A DNA stretch of 64,000 bases from Delphinus delphis. Its lineage: Eukaryota > Chordata > Mammalia > Artiodactyla > Delphinidae. Below the pieces are notes generated by a model. It was not told the origin of the DNA, searched no databases, and worked only from the letters and a program-made list of their open reading frames with translations. Within the stretch, counting starts at the first letter, position 1. Each line of letters opens with the position of its first letter. Below are positions 42,484-54,960 of this stretch, in pieces. The stretch is taken from contig NC_082695.1 in assembly GCF_949987515.2 (NCBI RefSeq), positions 88,680,104-88,744,103 of the forward strand, written 5' to 3'. The position numbers were made by a program, and so were the translations under genes.

Positions 42484-45400
42484 TGTATGACTTTTCTAAT
42501 TGAAAAAAATACATGGCTCCACTTTACCAGAAGAAAAGGCGAGTTTCTGTATTGCTACCTCTCCCCAGAAGTGAAAGCATGTCCCACACTTGGGTCGTGT
42601 GGCATCCAGACGTGTCCCCCGTTTGCCCTTGAGCCAAGCACATGCCACTTGTTGGATGCCTGTGGGCTCCATTGCAAGGCTCTAGCTGAGGCAGATGGGC
42701 TCCAGGTGTGAGCTCTTACGTTCTCCTCAGCGCACAGGTGCTATTTTTGGAACGAGTCCAGAATATGGAAACAGCACCGAGAAAGGTGAGCTCTCGCCGA
42801 AGTCACTGAGCCCACCAGGCTGAGGGCTTGCGCTGAGCCGGCACGATGAGGACGCGCGGGCTGAGAGTCACCCGAGGGTCCATGCATCCCGTTGCCGGAG
42901 GATGTGCTTACGGGTTGTTTCTGAGAACTCCATTCTGCCTCTGAATGTAGACGAAATAGAATCCAGGGGCTGTGGACAAAGCACCCAGCTGAGGCTTGTA
43001 GAGGCTGCAGAGCGGGGCGGTTGGGAAGGGCAGCTGCAGGGCATCATGGGCCCGGCCTTGGCTTCTGCCTGGCGAATGTCTATTTTCATGTATCCTGAGC
43101 TCGTGCCTTTACCATGTGAGGCCGGGCTCACTGCTGGCCCCCAGGCCCACCCCTTGCCTCGGGGCGGCCGTGCGGCTGACCTCTGGCCAGTGACATGGGT
43201 GGAGGTGCCTGGCCCCGCCAGTCTCCACCCCACCCTCCTTGCTCGCCCTCTCCTGCTGGCCAGGTGCGAACAAGGTAGTAGAGAGCTCCGCTAGGGCGTG
43301 GCCACCAATGAGAATGTCGCTGGGCTCAACCACTGGAACAGGCGTTGTTCATTACAGAGGAGCATCACTTCCCCTCACACACACACGAATTCTGAAGTGT
43401 CCACAACTTTAGCGCTTCCCAAGTGGCATCTAACAACAGTCAACCATACTACACAAACCCCAGCCCAGTGGCCCCTAACAGCCCACATGAGCCCACTGCT
43501 GACTTTCCAGACTGGCACCTGTGTTCCCACGTGGTGGAGCCACTGCAAGCCCACCCGAGTTGCCCTCGGCCCCACACAGAGCAGGCGGTAGACGTGAAGG
43601 GCACCTCTCATTAGCATCAACACTCATTGACAGCACGCGGCTCTGCAGTTGCTCCATAAACAATGGTTCTGCAGGCGAAGAACACCTGCAGAGAGCACAG
43701 AACTGTGCTCCCGCCCCTGCACCCGCCGCATGTCCCATCTCCGCAGGCCTTGGGACAGGCCATCACCCTTCCAGGTCTCCTCTGGCCTCTACTGGACTCA
43801 GCTCAGGCCCTGGACATCCTCGAAGGTCGAGGATATGACCACCCTTCTCAGCCTTGCCTCTGCCTTCCAGAGCCCCATGCTGGAGGGCCCCCCACCTCAG
43901 CCTTTGTGCGGGAGTGTCATGTAGCCGATGGACTGCTAGGACCTTACACAAGAACGCTGTCACCTCCATAGATTGTAAATGACAAACACACAAAAGTAAG
44001 ATAAAAGGACAACAAAGGGGAGAGAATGTTCTTTTAAAAGCAGGAAAGGAAAGATGTGCATCCTGAGAGGTGTCCTGTCCGGCTCCTGGTTGTGAAGCCC
44101 CGAGGTTTCCCTGGTGAGATGGAGACAGAGCTCCTGGGCCGCAGGCCCGGCCAGACAGAGCACCAGCCTAGATGCACATGTCCCTCCCCCAAAGCAGTGA
44201 GGAACCCCTACACAGAAATGCAGACTCCACCTGCAGTGAAATCAGGAGGGCAGCAGAAACACCAAAGACCACACAGCACGTGGGGCGGCTGCCCGAGCAC
44301 AGAGGTGGGACACCACCTGAGCAAAGTGAACGGGGCAGGGGTGTCCCGCAGCCGGGAGACCACCGGCTGGGCCCCGAATTACAGAGCAAGCCCCCAGCTT
44401 GAGAGGCGGGTGGTAGGAAGGTTGGGAACTAGTTAGAGCCCCGTCGGCCTCCAAGAGACGAGTAGGAAGCAAGGGTGCAGAGGCTGGTGTCGGAGACCTT
44501 TGAGAATCACGAGTGGAGCAGCGCCCGGGGGCCCTGGCGGTGCTGCCCACGGGGGTCTGAGCCTGGTTTTCATGAAGTACCTGGGCGCCCGGCACCCTCA
44601 CTGCTTTGTCAGGAATCGATTGCTTTGCCACTTCTGGGAACTTCACTTTCCAGAAAGTGCAAAAGACGCCAGCGACTGAACAGCAGAGTGTGCGAACGTT
44701 TTTAAATATCTTCAGAGAAATAGATGCAATTCTTAAAATTTGTCGGGTGATGGTAGCATTATGCACCAAAAGTAAGTGAATAAGCAAACGTGCCTGTGAA
44801 ACTGGACAGATCTAACGTCTGCAGTTTAGCCAGTAGCATTGTGGCAACGATGTCATATCCCCTAGTTAAGTGAGCCATCCTTGCGGGAGGCCGGAAGTGT
44901 GTACAGAACAAGATGCTCTCTGAAAAAGAGGCTGAGCTGGGGGGTAAAACTGCAGTTTGAAGAAACTAAACAAATGCTAGTGGGAAATCTGCGCGTAGGT
45001 TGAAGACTAGAGGAAGGCTAGAAGGCTATGGAACTACATAGTTACAAGTTTTATCAAGGAATTGTTTTGTAAAACATGCAGAGAAAAAGCCCATAGTGAA
45101 ATTAAACTGAGTAAAGATGAGGTCTGAATCTGATCACATCGAAAAAGAAAAGACCAGAATAAGCGTGTGCAGTTACCAGACAAAGAACCGTCCAGATGTG
45201 AACAACGTGCAGAGCTCAAAGGACCGATGGGGTCACATCAGAAGTCTCAAAAGACCCAGAAAAGGTTTCGCTTATTTTAAAAAGTGACATGGAAGTTCCG
45301 TGCAGTTGGTTTATCCAGCAGACTATGTGGCCAGTGAGCACAGGGAAAGTAAGAGAAGGCAAATGAAGGCGTCTCATGTTCAAAATTCTTTGTTAATAGT

Positions 45401-46004
45401 TGGAATAGAAACCATTTCAAATTCAAACCAGGTAATTAGATCTCAGCTACCTGTGAGATGAAAAATAAAAACAGAGAAGTTGGAATGTGACCTTTGTTCA
45501 CTGTGTTTGGCTGAAAATCCACTGAAAATGAATGCAAGATCTTGTAGCACAAAAACAAACAAAAGGCAGTGGTTCGCAACAAGCTCTAATAGCAGAAGTT
45601 CATGACTGCAAAGGGGACTGACTCAGGAAGGGAAAGACGAGGACAGAGCTGGAGGCGGCAGCAGAGGAAGGGAAAGACGAGGACGGAGCTGGAGGCGGCA
45701 GCAGAGGGCGTGAGGGCTGACAGCAGAAATGGAGGAGGCGTCCAGAGGCAGCATCGCCTGTGAATTCGAGGTGGCTTCGCGGAGAGAAAGGCCGCGTCCT
45801 CGGGGTTCACCACTCACTCATTCAGCGAAAGGAACTCTTGCTGGAAAGAAGATGCAGAATGCAGGCTCAAGGTGCAGATTACTACCAGTCAGCCGAGAAC
45901 AGCAGTGCTTACGCTGAGGGGTGCCCTCAGGAGCACACAGCACACACGCACGATCCCGTCTCCAGAAGCGCACGCTTTTGCCTGTGAACCTTCCTCTTCT
46001 TTGT
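42484..46004. other. Intergenic, no gene recognised
   Basis: No SINE or L1 that I can name with confidence. The only structured sequence seen is a 40 bp tandem duplication (45625-45704). Open frames here are short, overlap in several registers and show no domain. Confidence 0.6.
45625..45704. repeat. Tandem duplication, 40 bp unit
   Basis: AGGAAGGGAAAGACGAGGAC at 45625 and 45665, each followed by GAGCTGGAGGCGGCAGCAG; one substitution between copies. Confidence 0.9.
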
Positions 46005-46290
46005 TTTTAATTGAGGCAAAATTCATGCAACAGAAAATTAGCTCTGTTAAATGAACACCTCAGTGGCATACAGTACATTCACAGTGTGGTGGGAGCACCA
46101 TTTCCATCTGGTTCTGGAACATTTTCATCCCCCAATAAAACCTCACGCCTCTTAGGCAGTTCCTCCCCAGCCCCTGCCCCCTCCAGCCCTGGAAACCAGC
46201 AGTCTGCTCTCAGTCTTTATGCCTTTGCCTGTTCTGGACGTTTCAGAAAATGGACTCACACGATGCTGGCCTTGTGTCTGCTGCTTCTAC
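46005..46290 (-). mobile_element. L1 3' end fragment, antisense
   Basis: TTTAATTGAGGCAAAATTCA, then CAGTACATTCACAGTGTGGT and CAGTCTTTATGCCTTTGCCT-type text follow the reverse L1 3' UTR. Confidence 0.7.
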
Positions 46291-46823
46291 CAGCATCATG
46301 TTTACACCAAGGAAGCAGGGGAGCAGGATGCTCATTCCCTCCAGGGGCCCCCGGAGCCCCCCTTCTGCTCAGCTGCCTGGTGGCCTGCTTTTTAAATGAT
46401 AATTGATGTGCTTGAGCTCCAGAAACGTTTCAGGCGACTTAAGTTTTCTGTCATTCACATTTCCTCAAGTATCTTACCTCTTAAGACTGTGACCTGACCA
46501 GTAGCAAAAAGCACAATTTTTTATTTGAGAAGTCATACAGTAAAGGGAAAATAGACTGTACTAAACAGAATTTTTAAATACAAAGTGTGCATTAACTTGC
46601 AACCAATCACCCAGAGGCTTCTTGAATGTTTCCTCCCTCCCTCCTTCCCTCTCTCCCTCCCCGCACCTTGCCTGAGAGTTTCCTGGGCCCTCACTCCTCG
46701 CTGGGGCTGGAACAAGCACCCGAGGCTCCCCAGAGAGCTGGACACTTTCGTCCAGCTGGACACATTCTCTAAAGCTCACGCAAGTGTTTCCTTGAGGTCC
46801 CTCATTGAGACTGTGATGTGACA

Positions 46824-46960
46824 GGGAATTCCCTGGCATCCCAGTGGTTAGGACTCAGCGCTTTCACTACGGGGGTGCAGGGAGGATGGGGGGGGTGCTT
46901 GGGTTTGATCCCTGGCTGGGGAACAAGCTCCCACAAGCCACGTGGTGCGGCAGAAAAAAA
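46824..46960 (+). mobile_element. Short CHR-related SINE
   Basis: GGGAATTCCCTGGCATCCCA head, GGTTTGATCCC B box, GCGGCAGAAAAAAA end. GACTGTGATGTGACA and GATTGTGACGTGATA flank it as a diverged duplication. A G-rich insertion enlarges the middle. Confidence 0.88.
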
Positions 46961-47429
46961 CGGAAGATTGTGACGTGATAAAATTGTTTACCTGGAAAAG
47001 AAGCAACTTCATTTTTAACTCAGACTTTGGATTTTCTTTTCTTCCCAAGGCAACTGTGGGCCACAGACAGGTGCCCACTGAGAGGCTCAGAAGTACCTGT
47101 GAATGCTAACATGGGGTGGGGGGTGGCCAGGAGCCAGCCCCCAGCCCCAGAGTTTCTACCTCTGAGGGGCTGACAGCAAGACACTGATTTTCCTGAAGTG
47201 GAAAAAGGCGAGCTGATTTTATTTTTACTCGGTAAAGAAAGCTGTTTCTTCATTGTGTATTTTCCTTGGGGTGGCCTTTGAGAGGAGTTGTTGGAGTGGT
47301 GGGAACACCAACACTGACACTGACCAATGCAGAACAAAAACCAGATGCTGGGCTGGTCAGAGCAAGAGTTGGGGCAACCTTGGAAGTAAGTATTTAAAAG
47401 CTTTTAAAGAAGTTTATAGGTTGGAGAGG

Positions 47430-48510
47430 ATTCTGGGATGATGGCAGAGCAAGAAGCACCGGGAATGGCCCCCACCTGGACCACAACTGCAGGGACAGAA
47501 GCTGTCTGATGTAACTAACTTGGAATCCAGAGCTGGTTAAGGCTTGCAAGTTCCAGGGGAAGTGCTGGATGGTTACTGCAGTCAATTGTGGTGACTTTCA
47601 GGTCTTAGCACGTAGCACCTACCCGTCCCACCCTCAGCCACATGGCAGGAGGCCATACACGTGTTTCTAGAGCAGCTTGCAGAAGCCAGCCAGGGTGGAC
47701 CAAAAGGACCTTGTCCTCCAATATCAGGAATCTGTGCTCTGATGCTGCTTAAGATGGCAGAGCTGCAGCCAAAGAGGCAGGTGGCCATTGTTGCCACACC
47801 TCCCCCCTTGTTGCAAACCCCTCCCCAACCAAGTGGATTTCAAGGGCGAGTGCCCCGTTTATCCCCCTTTGTTTTTCTCTTTTCCCCCTTTTCAAGCCAG
47901 ACATTAAAGACTAGGGCATTGAAAAACAACTGCATAGACACGAAAAGACAGAAAATGATGGCACATGCCCAGGAAAGGCTCAGGAAAGACCTGAGCAGAC
48001 ATTAAGTTTCCACCTCAGGCTGAGCCTCAGCTCAGACAACCTACAACAAGCAAAGAACAAAAACAATAACAAAAAGCATCAGACCTTGAGGAAGGGGGAG
48101 AATCCGATTTCCAGAGTTACCACATTATTGGATTCAAATGTCCAATTTTCAGCAACAACAAAATAAAAATCACAAGGCATACAAAGAAACAGGAGAGTAT
48201 GACCTGTTCAAAGGGAACAATTATTTAATAGAAACTGGCCCTAAAGAAGACCTGATGACAGATCTACTCTATGAAGACTTTAAAACAACTGCCTTAAAGA
48301 TGCTCAAAGAACTAAAGGAACATAGAACGTTGAGAAAGCAATGTGTGAACAGTGGAGCTATCAGTAACGAGGGAGAAAACCTAAAAGAAACCAAAAAGAA
48401 ATTCTGGAGCTGAAAAGTACAATAGCTGTAATGAAAAACTCACTAGAGAAATCAAAGGCAGATTTGAACAAGCAGAAGAAAGAATCTTTCGAAAATCTAT
48501 CTTATTTCAA
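47430..48510 (+). mobile_element. L1 5' region and ORF1-like fragment
   Basis: GATGATGGCAGAGCAAGAAG opens a 5' UTR-like stretch. Later text (CAATTTTCAGCAACAACAAA, ATGAAGACTTTAAAACAACT) matches the block seen at 19740-19990. A 91-codon frame (48138-48413) is a remnant, not a gene. Confidence 0.55.
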
Positions 48511-48910
48511 GTTCTAAACAGCTGGCAGTAAGACATTGGTCTATGTCCAAATTTGAGAAAATGAAGACCCTTTCTGCCTTTGGGGAGGTTTAAGCCAGTT
48601 CCTCCTTTTCTGTTTTCCTCAATCTGTTCATTCTGCAGTTTTGACTGCTTGTTCACACACCGAAACCCCTGGAGGGCTTTAAAACCACAAATGCCAAGGC
48701 GTCCAGAGTGCTGACAAATGTTACGTGGCTCTATCATGCAGCCAGGTCTGAGAGCCACTGTTTTAAAATTCACAACTAGTACCGGAGGTCCTCATGACTC
48801 AGGATAATTGCTTCTGGGAAAGGCAACTTACTGTAAATGGGGCCAGAATTGCATAATAAATAGTACGTTAAAAAAATAGTTAATTATGTTGCATTAAAAA
48901 TAAAAGTTAA

Positions 48911-49113
48911 GGGCTTCCGTGGTGGTGCAGTGGTTGAGAGTCTGCCTGCCGATGCAGGGGACACGGGTTCGTGCCCCGGTCTGGGAAGATCCCACATGCC
49001 GCAGAGTGACTGGGCCCGTGAGCCATGGCCGCTGAGCCTGCGCGTCTGGAGCCTGTGCTCCGCAACGGGAGAGGCCACAACAGTGAGAGACCCACGTACC
49101 GCAAAAAAAGATA
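48911..49113 (+). mobile_element. Young CHR SINE
   Basis: GGGCTTCCGTGGTGGTGCAG to GAGACCCACGTACCGCAAAA. AAAAGTTAA occurs on both sides (48902-48910 and about 49122-49130). B box GGTTCGTGCCC. Confidence 0.92.
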
Positions 49114-50164
49114 AACACAAAAAAGTTAAAATTATGAAAACATTGCAACAATTTTAGAATCAATAAAAGGAAGCAAAAAATTCTATGCTCAAATCTGTAT
49201 GTCCAAATCAGTACCCTGAAAGAACCCTTCTTTGCTTACAGAATTTTTAAGTGAGAATTTCAAACATACACAAAAGTAGAGATTATAGCACAGTGAATTC
49301 CATGTATCCATCACCCAGCACCAATAACTATAAAAAAGCCCTTTTAATGAATATAAAATAAAGAACAGCACCGTCTAATCAGCAGCATTCCTCCCTTTCT
49401 TGGCAGTAATGGTGCATCTTAAAATCAGCAGCGTCTTAGGTTTAAGGCCTTAGAAATGAAGCCATTCACATGGAATCAAAGGAGCATCTGGGCGCTTCCA
49501 CCTGCATTCACGCCTCACAGGATAGAACTTCCTCTTACATTCGGTCACCCTATAATCTCATCTATCAAAGTTAAAATTTCACTTTTCTAATTTGAAGTTT
49601 TGTTTCATATTTAGCTGCCGCTCTTGTGGTCTGTGTCTTTGATTCCATTATGTACTTCTTACCTAGACTCTATTTTCCTCCCCAAACTATCTTTGCACCA
49701 TTAAAAACATCATCTAATTTCTGCAGCTTCACAGCACACTTGAATACTCTCCTATTGTAGATTTGCAAGATGAATTGCATTCGAGAATTTTTCCCCTGAA
49801 CCTAGTTCCTGAAATTTAATATCCTTAACAAAATGAATTTTTGTTGAGTGATTCTTGCTTCCATATTAATGATTTTGTCCCCCACGGATGCAGAACTAAG
49901 AATCTGATCCCTAATTAGGCAGCATAAGTGAAAAACCATTCAGGTGCTAGATGTAGGATGACAGATTCTATTTCTCCATTAGAGATTGGGTTCTCAGGGT
50001 TATCAGAGAATGTCTAGGAGGTTTCCACTGGACCACAGAGATTACAGTTCAGAAAGATAGACACATACTAAAAAACACAAAGGGGTAGGGAAAGAGAGTC
50101 ACAGGTTTCCTAGCTCCTGGAATTCTTAGCCTAGGCATTGAAGCTGGGGTGATGTACTTAAAAT
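49114..50164. other. Intergenic, mostly unassigned
   Basis: The CAAACATACACAAAAGTAGAG to TCCATCACCCAGCACCAATAA stretch (49258-49328) resembles a reversed L1 3' end. I recognise nothing in the rest. Confidence 0.5.
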
Positions 50165-50820
50165 ATATGTATATTGTGGTAGAATATACATAACATCAAA
50201 TTCATCATCTTTATTGTTTTTTATTGAAGTACAGTTGATTTGCAACATTGTGTTAGTTTCAGGTGTAATCTTAACCATTTTTAAGTGTACAGTTCGCTGG
50301 CATTAAGTACATCCATACTTGTTGTGCAGCCATCACCACCGTCCATCTGCAGAATTTTTCATCTTTCCCAACTGAAACTCTGCACTCACTAAACACTAAT
50401 GCATTACCCCTCTCCCCAGCCCCTGGCACCCACCGTCTACTTTCTATCTCTGTGGATTTGACTGCTCTGGGGACCTCATATAAGTGGAATCATACGAAAT
50501 TGATCCCTTTTATGATTAGCTTCTTTCACTTAGCATAATTCCTCAAGGCTCATCCATGAGCCTTGTAGCATGTGTCAGAATTTTCTTCCTTTTTAAAAAT
50601 AAATTATATATAATTTTATTTATCCATTCACTCATCCGTCGATAGACACGGGTTGCTTCCTCCTTTTGGCTATTGTGAATGATGCTGCTATAAACATGGT
50701 GTACAAATATTTGTTCAAGTCCCTGTTTTCAGTTCTTTGGGGTTTATACCCAGAAGTGGAATTGATTCATATGGTAACTGTATGTTTGATTTCTTGAGGA
50801 ATTGCTGTAGCATCCTGATT
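50165..50820 (-). mobile_element. L1 3' part, antisense
   Basis: TTTATTGAAGTACAGTTGAT, TTAAGTGTACAGTTCGCTGG, then CATAAGTGGAATCATACG-like and TTTATACCCAGAAGTGGAAT blocks. It ends abruptly near 50820, where unassigned GC-rich DNA (50820-51180) begins. Confidence 0.75.
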
Positions 50821-51179
50821 CCCGCTCTTAGGGAGCCCTCCAGGCTCCAGCCTCAGGCGTTCCCGAGGCTGTGCCTCCCCGAGGGTGGACCTGGGCCGTC
50901 TCCGCCAGATCCACCTGGGGAGACCCCTGTCACCCACCCCTACCTCCACCCACTCTGGGCGAGGGCCTGGGGCTTTGTTTCCACAGGTGAATCCACCTCC
51001 CCAGTGGCCCGCTGTGCACCCCTGATGCTAGTCGCCCTGGTCAAGCTGTTCTGGAAGCTTGAACTGAAAGAACCTCAGGCCAGGCGGTGGCCACACAGAG
51101 AGGCCCCTCCAGGGAAGGGGCAGCCCTCACAGCTCTTTTTAGCATCTTGCCACACAGAAAAGTGGCAAGACGGCCGTGC

Positions 51180-52105
51180 TTTTGAAAAGTTATTGTATTT
51201 CTCCAAAGAAGACATGCAGATGGCCAACAGACACATGAAAAGATGCTCTACGTCGTTAATTATTAGAGAAATGCAAATCAAAACCACAGTGAGTTATCAC
51301 CTCACACTGTCTACAAATAATAAATGCTGGAAAAGGTGTGGAGAAAAGGGAACCCTCCTACACTGTTGGCGGGAATGTAAATGAGTGCAGCCAGCCACTA
51401 TGATAAACAGTATGGAGGTTCCTTAAAAAAAAAACTGAAAATAGATCCAACAATCCCACTCCTGGGCATATATCCAGAAAAGATGAAAACTCTAATTTGT
51501 AAAGATACAGGCACACCCATGTTCATAACAGCACTATTTACAATAGCCAAGACATGGAAACAACCTAAGTGTCCATCAACAGATGACTGGTTTAAGAAAA
51601 TGTGAGATCTATATAGAGAGACATAGATATACAGAGGTATAGATACTCAGCCATAAAAAGAATGAAATATTGCCATTTGCAGCAACATGGATGGAGCTAG
51701 AGATTATTATACTAAGTGAAGTAAGTCAGAGAAAGACAAATATTATATGCCATCACTTATATGTGGAATCTAAAAAATAATACAAATGAATGTATATACA
51801 AAACAGAAACAGACTCACAGACATAAAATACAAAATTATGGTTACCAAAGGGGAAAGGGAAGGAGGGATAAATTAGGAGTACGGGATTAACAGATACACA
51901 CGACAATACATAAAACAGATAAGCAACAAGGATTCACTGTGTAACGCGGGGAACTATATTCAGTATCTTGAATAACCTATAATGGAAAAGAATCTGAATA
52001 TAGATCTAGATCTAGGATAGAGATAGAGGTAGATATCTGAAGCCTTTTGCTGTACACCTGAAAACTAATGCGATATTGTATACTTCAACTATACTTCAAT
52101 AAAAA
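51180..52105 (+). mobile_element. L1 3' end, sense
   Basis: CTCCAAAGAAGACATGCAGA through AACAGCACTATTTACAATAG to CTTCAACTATACTTCAATAA: ORF2 end and 3' UTR with broken frames. The tail has a GATCTAGATCTAG / GATAGAGATAGAGGTAGATA simple repeat (51997-52035). Confidence 0.85.
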
Positions 52106-52186
52106 AGTTACAACTTTAACAACCCTATTGAGATGTAATTCACATATATATGCGATACAATCCACCCATTTAAAGTATACAATTCA

Positions 52187-52189
<3 letters not shown>

Positions 52190-52217
<28 letters not shown>

Positions 52218-52410
52218 GCGGTACGCGGGCTTCTCACCGTTGTGGCCTCTCCCGTTGCGGAGCACAGGCTCCGGACGCGCAGGCTCAGCGGCCACGGCTC
52301 ACGGGCCCAGCAGCTCCGCGGCATGTGGGATCTTCCCGGACCGGGGCACGAACCCGTGTCCCCTGCATCGGCAGGCGGACTCTCAATCACTGCGCCACCA
52401 GGGAAGCCCC
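52190..52410 (-). mobile_element. Young CHR SINE, antisense
   Basis: T run, GCGGTACGCGGGCTTCTCAC, then GACCGGGGCACGAACCCGTG and CACCAGGGAAGCCCC. AATTCAATGATTTTT lies before and after, interrupting L1 text cleanly. Confidence 0.95.
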
Positions 52411-52465
52411 AATTCAATGATTTTTAATATATTCACAGGGTTGTGCAACCGTCGCCACGATTTGT

Positions 52466-52654
52466 CCTTAAATATTTATTTATTTATTTATTTTGGCTGA
52501 GCCAGGTCTTAATTGTGGCACACGGGATCTTTAGTTGTGGCATGCGGACTTCTTAGTTGTAGCATGCGGGATCTAGTTCCCCAACCAGGGATCGAACCTG
52601 GGCCTCCTGCAGTGGAAGCGCAGTCTTACCCACTGGACCATCAAGGAAGTCCCC
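52466..52654 (-). mobile_element. CHR-related SINE, antisense
   Basis: TTTATTTATTT tail side, GTGGCATGCGGACTTCTTAG, CCCAACCAGGGATCGAACCT, ending ATCAAGGAAGTCCCC. CACGATTTGTCCTTA and CACGATTTGATCTTA flank it. Confidence 0.93.
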
Positions 52655-53300
52655 CCACGATTTGATCTTAGAATATTTTTGCCCCCAAGAAGAAACCCCT
52701 TAACTATGGCAGTCTCTCCCCTTCCCCCTCAACTTCCTGTCTCCATGGATTTGCCAATCTGGACACGTCACATGAGTGGAATCCAACCACGTGTCCTCTT
52801 GTGATTGGCTTCTCTCACTGAGCATCATGTTCCCAAGGTTCATCCATGTTGTGTCATGTGTCAGGGCTTCATTCCTTCTTATGCCTGAATTATATTCCAT
52901 CGAGGGGAGGGACCACATTTTGTTTATCCATTCGTCTGTTGATGGACATTTGGGTTGTTTCTACCTTTTGACTAGTGTTAATAATGCTGCTATAGACATT
53001 TGTGTACATGTTTTTGTGTGGACATATGCTGTCATTTCCCTTGGGTACATACCTACACGTAGAACTGAGATTCTATGGTAACTCTATGTTTAAGTTTTTA
53101 TGGACCTGCTAGACTAGCTGCACGACTTTACATTCCCACCAGCATGTGACGTTCTGACTTTGCCACACCCTCGTCCACACTTGTTATTGTCTCTTTTGAT
53201 TTTAGCCATCACAGTGCATGTGAAGTGGATCTTGTGGTGGTTTTGATTTGCATTCTCATGATGACTAAGGATGTTGGGTTTCTCTGCATGCAAGGCTGTG

Positions 53301-53621
53301 TTTCACACACATTCAGCAACCAGGTGTCCCCACGTAGTCACTTGGCTGGGCTCCTGGGATGTTGGCAGGACCCAGACAGACACAGCCCTGCCCCACAGAG
53401 GGGTACAGACATGTAAACAAAGCAGGTACTCGCTAAGAACAGGGTCCTGGGACATCACTCATAAAATGCCCCATGAGCCACAATCCAGACAGGCCTAAAG
53501 GGCATCTGAGGGAGGGAAAGTCACAGTGAGGCCTTCCTTCCAGATCTTTGATAAAATCAGAGCAGAGATGCGAGTGTTGGCAGCCTGTTGGAGTTGGTCA
53601 CAGAACATAACTATTCTTTAA
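53301..53621. other. Intergenic, unassigned
   Basis: About 320 bases between an L1 and a SINE; nothing recognised. Confidence 0.5.
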
Positions 53622-53730
53622 CCATGCAGCGTGTTGCTTGTGGGATCTGAATTCCCCCACCTGGGGACTGAACCTGGGCCTTTGGCAGTGAGAGCTTGGA
53701 GTCCTAACCACTGGACCGTCAGGGGAGTCC
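53622..53730 (-). mobile_element. Short CHR-related SINE, antisense
   Basis: CATGCAGCGTGTTGCTTGTG to GGACCGTCAGGGGAGTCC. CAGAACATAACTATTCTT and CAGAGCATAAATATTCTT flank it. Confidence 0.9.
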
Positions 53731-53731
53731 C

Positions 53732-54229
53732 AGAGCATAAATATTCTTAATCTTAAAGTTGACAGCAGACATGGCAGGGGTCCGGAGAGATGGCCGAGCC
53801 TCCTGGATGGATGGTCACAGGTCCCAGGACCGCAGTGCGAACTTGGGCTGTGTGGTGGCTGCAGCCACATTCCATCCCCACCCCTGCCTCCAGGATCCCC
53901 CATTAGACGGGTGACAGCCTTGCAAAAACACGACGGGACACAGGGGAAGGTCGAGTGCTGGGGGCTGGTGAGGCTGGGGAGCCGGTGTCTCCTGGATGCA
54001 GAGCTTGGTGTGGGAAGGTTAGGAAGTCGCGGGGGGGGGGGGGCGGGTGGTGGTTTGCACAACAGCGTGAACGTACCTAACGCCACCGCACTGCGCCCCG
54101 AAAAACAGCGAGAACGGCGTGTAGGTTGTATGTTCTTTGCCACAGTGATAATGAAAAGGTCGTGCTCACTCTGGGCTCTGACGCAATGAAAACGAAGCCA
54201 ACAGCGTAGCCGGGATCGGCTGGTCCGGC
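53732..54229. other. Upstream flank of HSBP1L1, unassigned
   Basis: About 500 bases of moderately GC-rich DNA with a G run (54031-54043). No repeat or gene recognised. Confidence 0.5.
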
Positions 54230-54451
54230 GAGGTCCCGCCCCGCCCGGACGGCCACCTGCGCCCCGCTACGGCCTCACCTCCGTGCCAGGCTGCTCGGCC
54301 CAGTTCGGGCGCACAGCCCGGGCCGCGCGGGTGGATCCACGGCCATCGCCGCGGGAGCCGCGGGCGGCGGAGCGGAGCCGACAGAGCCACCGGCCCCGGG
54401 ACCAGCCGACCCACCTGGACACCCCGCACCCCGGACCCAGGGGACACCCCC
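54230..54451 (+). promoter_or_regulatory. HSBP1L1: CpG-rich promoter and 5' UTR of HSBP1L1
   Basis: This GC- and CpG-rich block immediately precedes the HSBP1L1 start codon. Overlapping GC boxes CCCGCCCCGCCC lie near 54235-54246. No TATA box is evident and no clear heat-shock element (repeated GAA/TTC blocks) was seen. The transcription start cannot be fixed; it is probably within the last 200 bases before the ATG. Confidence 0.7.
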
Positions 54452-54502
54452 ATGGCCGCGCGGGGCCCCGAAGCCCCCAGCGGGCGCGCGCTGCGGGACG
54501 CG
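54452..54502 (+). CDS. HSBP1L1: HSBP1L1, coding exon 1
   Basis: This exon encodes MAARGPEAPSGRALRDA and ends GACGCG before a consensus GTAAGT donor at 54503, in phase 0. It matches the N-terminus of heat shock factor binding protein 1-like 1, a small coiled-coil relative of HSBP1. HSBP1 binds the trimerisation domain of HSF1 and dampens the heat-shock response; the role of the L1 paralogue is not established. The start is supported by homology and by ATGG context. A long pyrimidine tract follows in the intron, about 50 bases after the donor. Confidence 0.93.
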
Positions 54503-54549
54503 GTAAGTCGGACCCCGCGCGCGCCAAGCTTCGCTCCCGGGCTGGACAC

Positions 54550-54661
54550 CCTCCCCTCCCCTACCTCCCCTCCCCTCCCCCCTCCTCCTCCCTCCCCTCC
54601 TCCTTCCCTCCCCCTCCCCCTCCCATCCCTTCCCTCCCCTCCCCCCCCTCCCACCCCGCCC
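54550..54661. repeat. Pyrimidine tract in HSBP1L1 intron 1
   Basis: About 112 bases of CCCTCCCC-type sequence with only three A bases before the final CCACCCCGCCC. The opposite (template) strand has many runs of three or more G. Confidence 0.9.
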
Positions 54662-54884
54662 AGCGCCGGGAGGCCAGCGGTCCTGCTTCCCGTTCGCTGA
54701 AGGAGCCGCAGCGCCGAGAGGAGACAACCAGTGGTCAGGACTGATCAGTTTGCCTCGTTAAAAAGAATTGGTTAGCTGTGCACACTCGAATCCACGTTTT
54801 CCTGACATGATTGAGGGGAAGAGCTCCTGACAGAGGGCCTTCTGCATGCGTAAACGCAGGCTCCAGGTGGAGATCCGCCTCCAT

Positions 54885-54960
54885 ATCCTGGGCTCTAAAA
54901 TGGAGATAATACACGGGTGCCAGGAGTGAACTGTGTCGTAAATGGTATGAGATTTAAATC
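54885..54960 (+). repeat. MIR-like fragment
   Basis: TAAAATGGAGATAATACACG followed by a diverged AAATGGTATGAGATTTAAAT, in MIR order; short and uncertain. Confidence 0.4.

Larger units (their letters stand above)
52106..53300 (-). mobile_element. L1 3' end, antisense, with two SINEs inside
   Basis: Begins ACCCTATTGAGATGTAATTC and continues after each SINE through GTTTATCCATTCGTCTGTTG to TGGTTTTGATTTGCATTCTC. It abuts the sense L1 tail head to head. Confidence 0.82.

Noticed and set aside
48138..48413. 91-codon lysine-rich plus-strand frame
   Set aside because: It belongs to an L1 5'/ORF1-like fragment, also seen near 19.8 kb, and is truncated.
54283..54744. 153-codon plus-strand frame across HSBP1L1 exon 1
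   Set aside because: Wrong register and reads through the intron pyrimidine tract. The conserved register starts at 54452.
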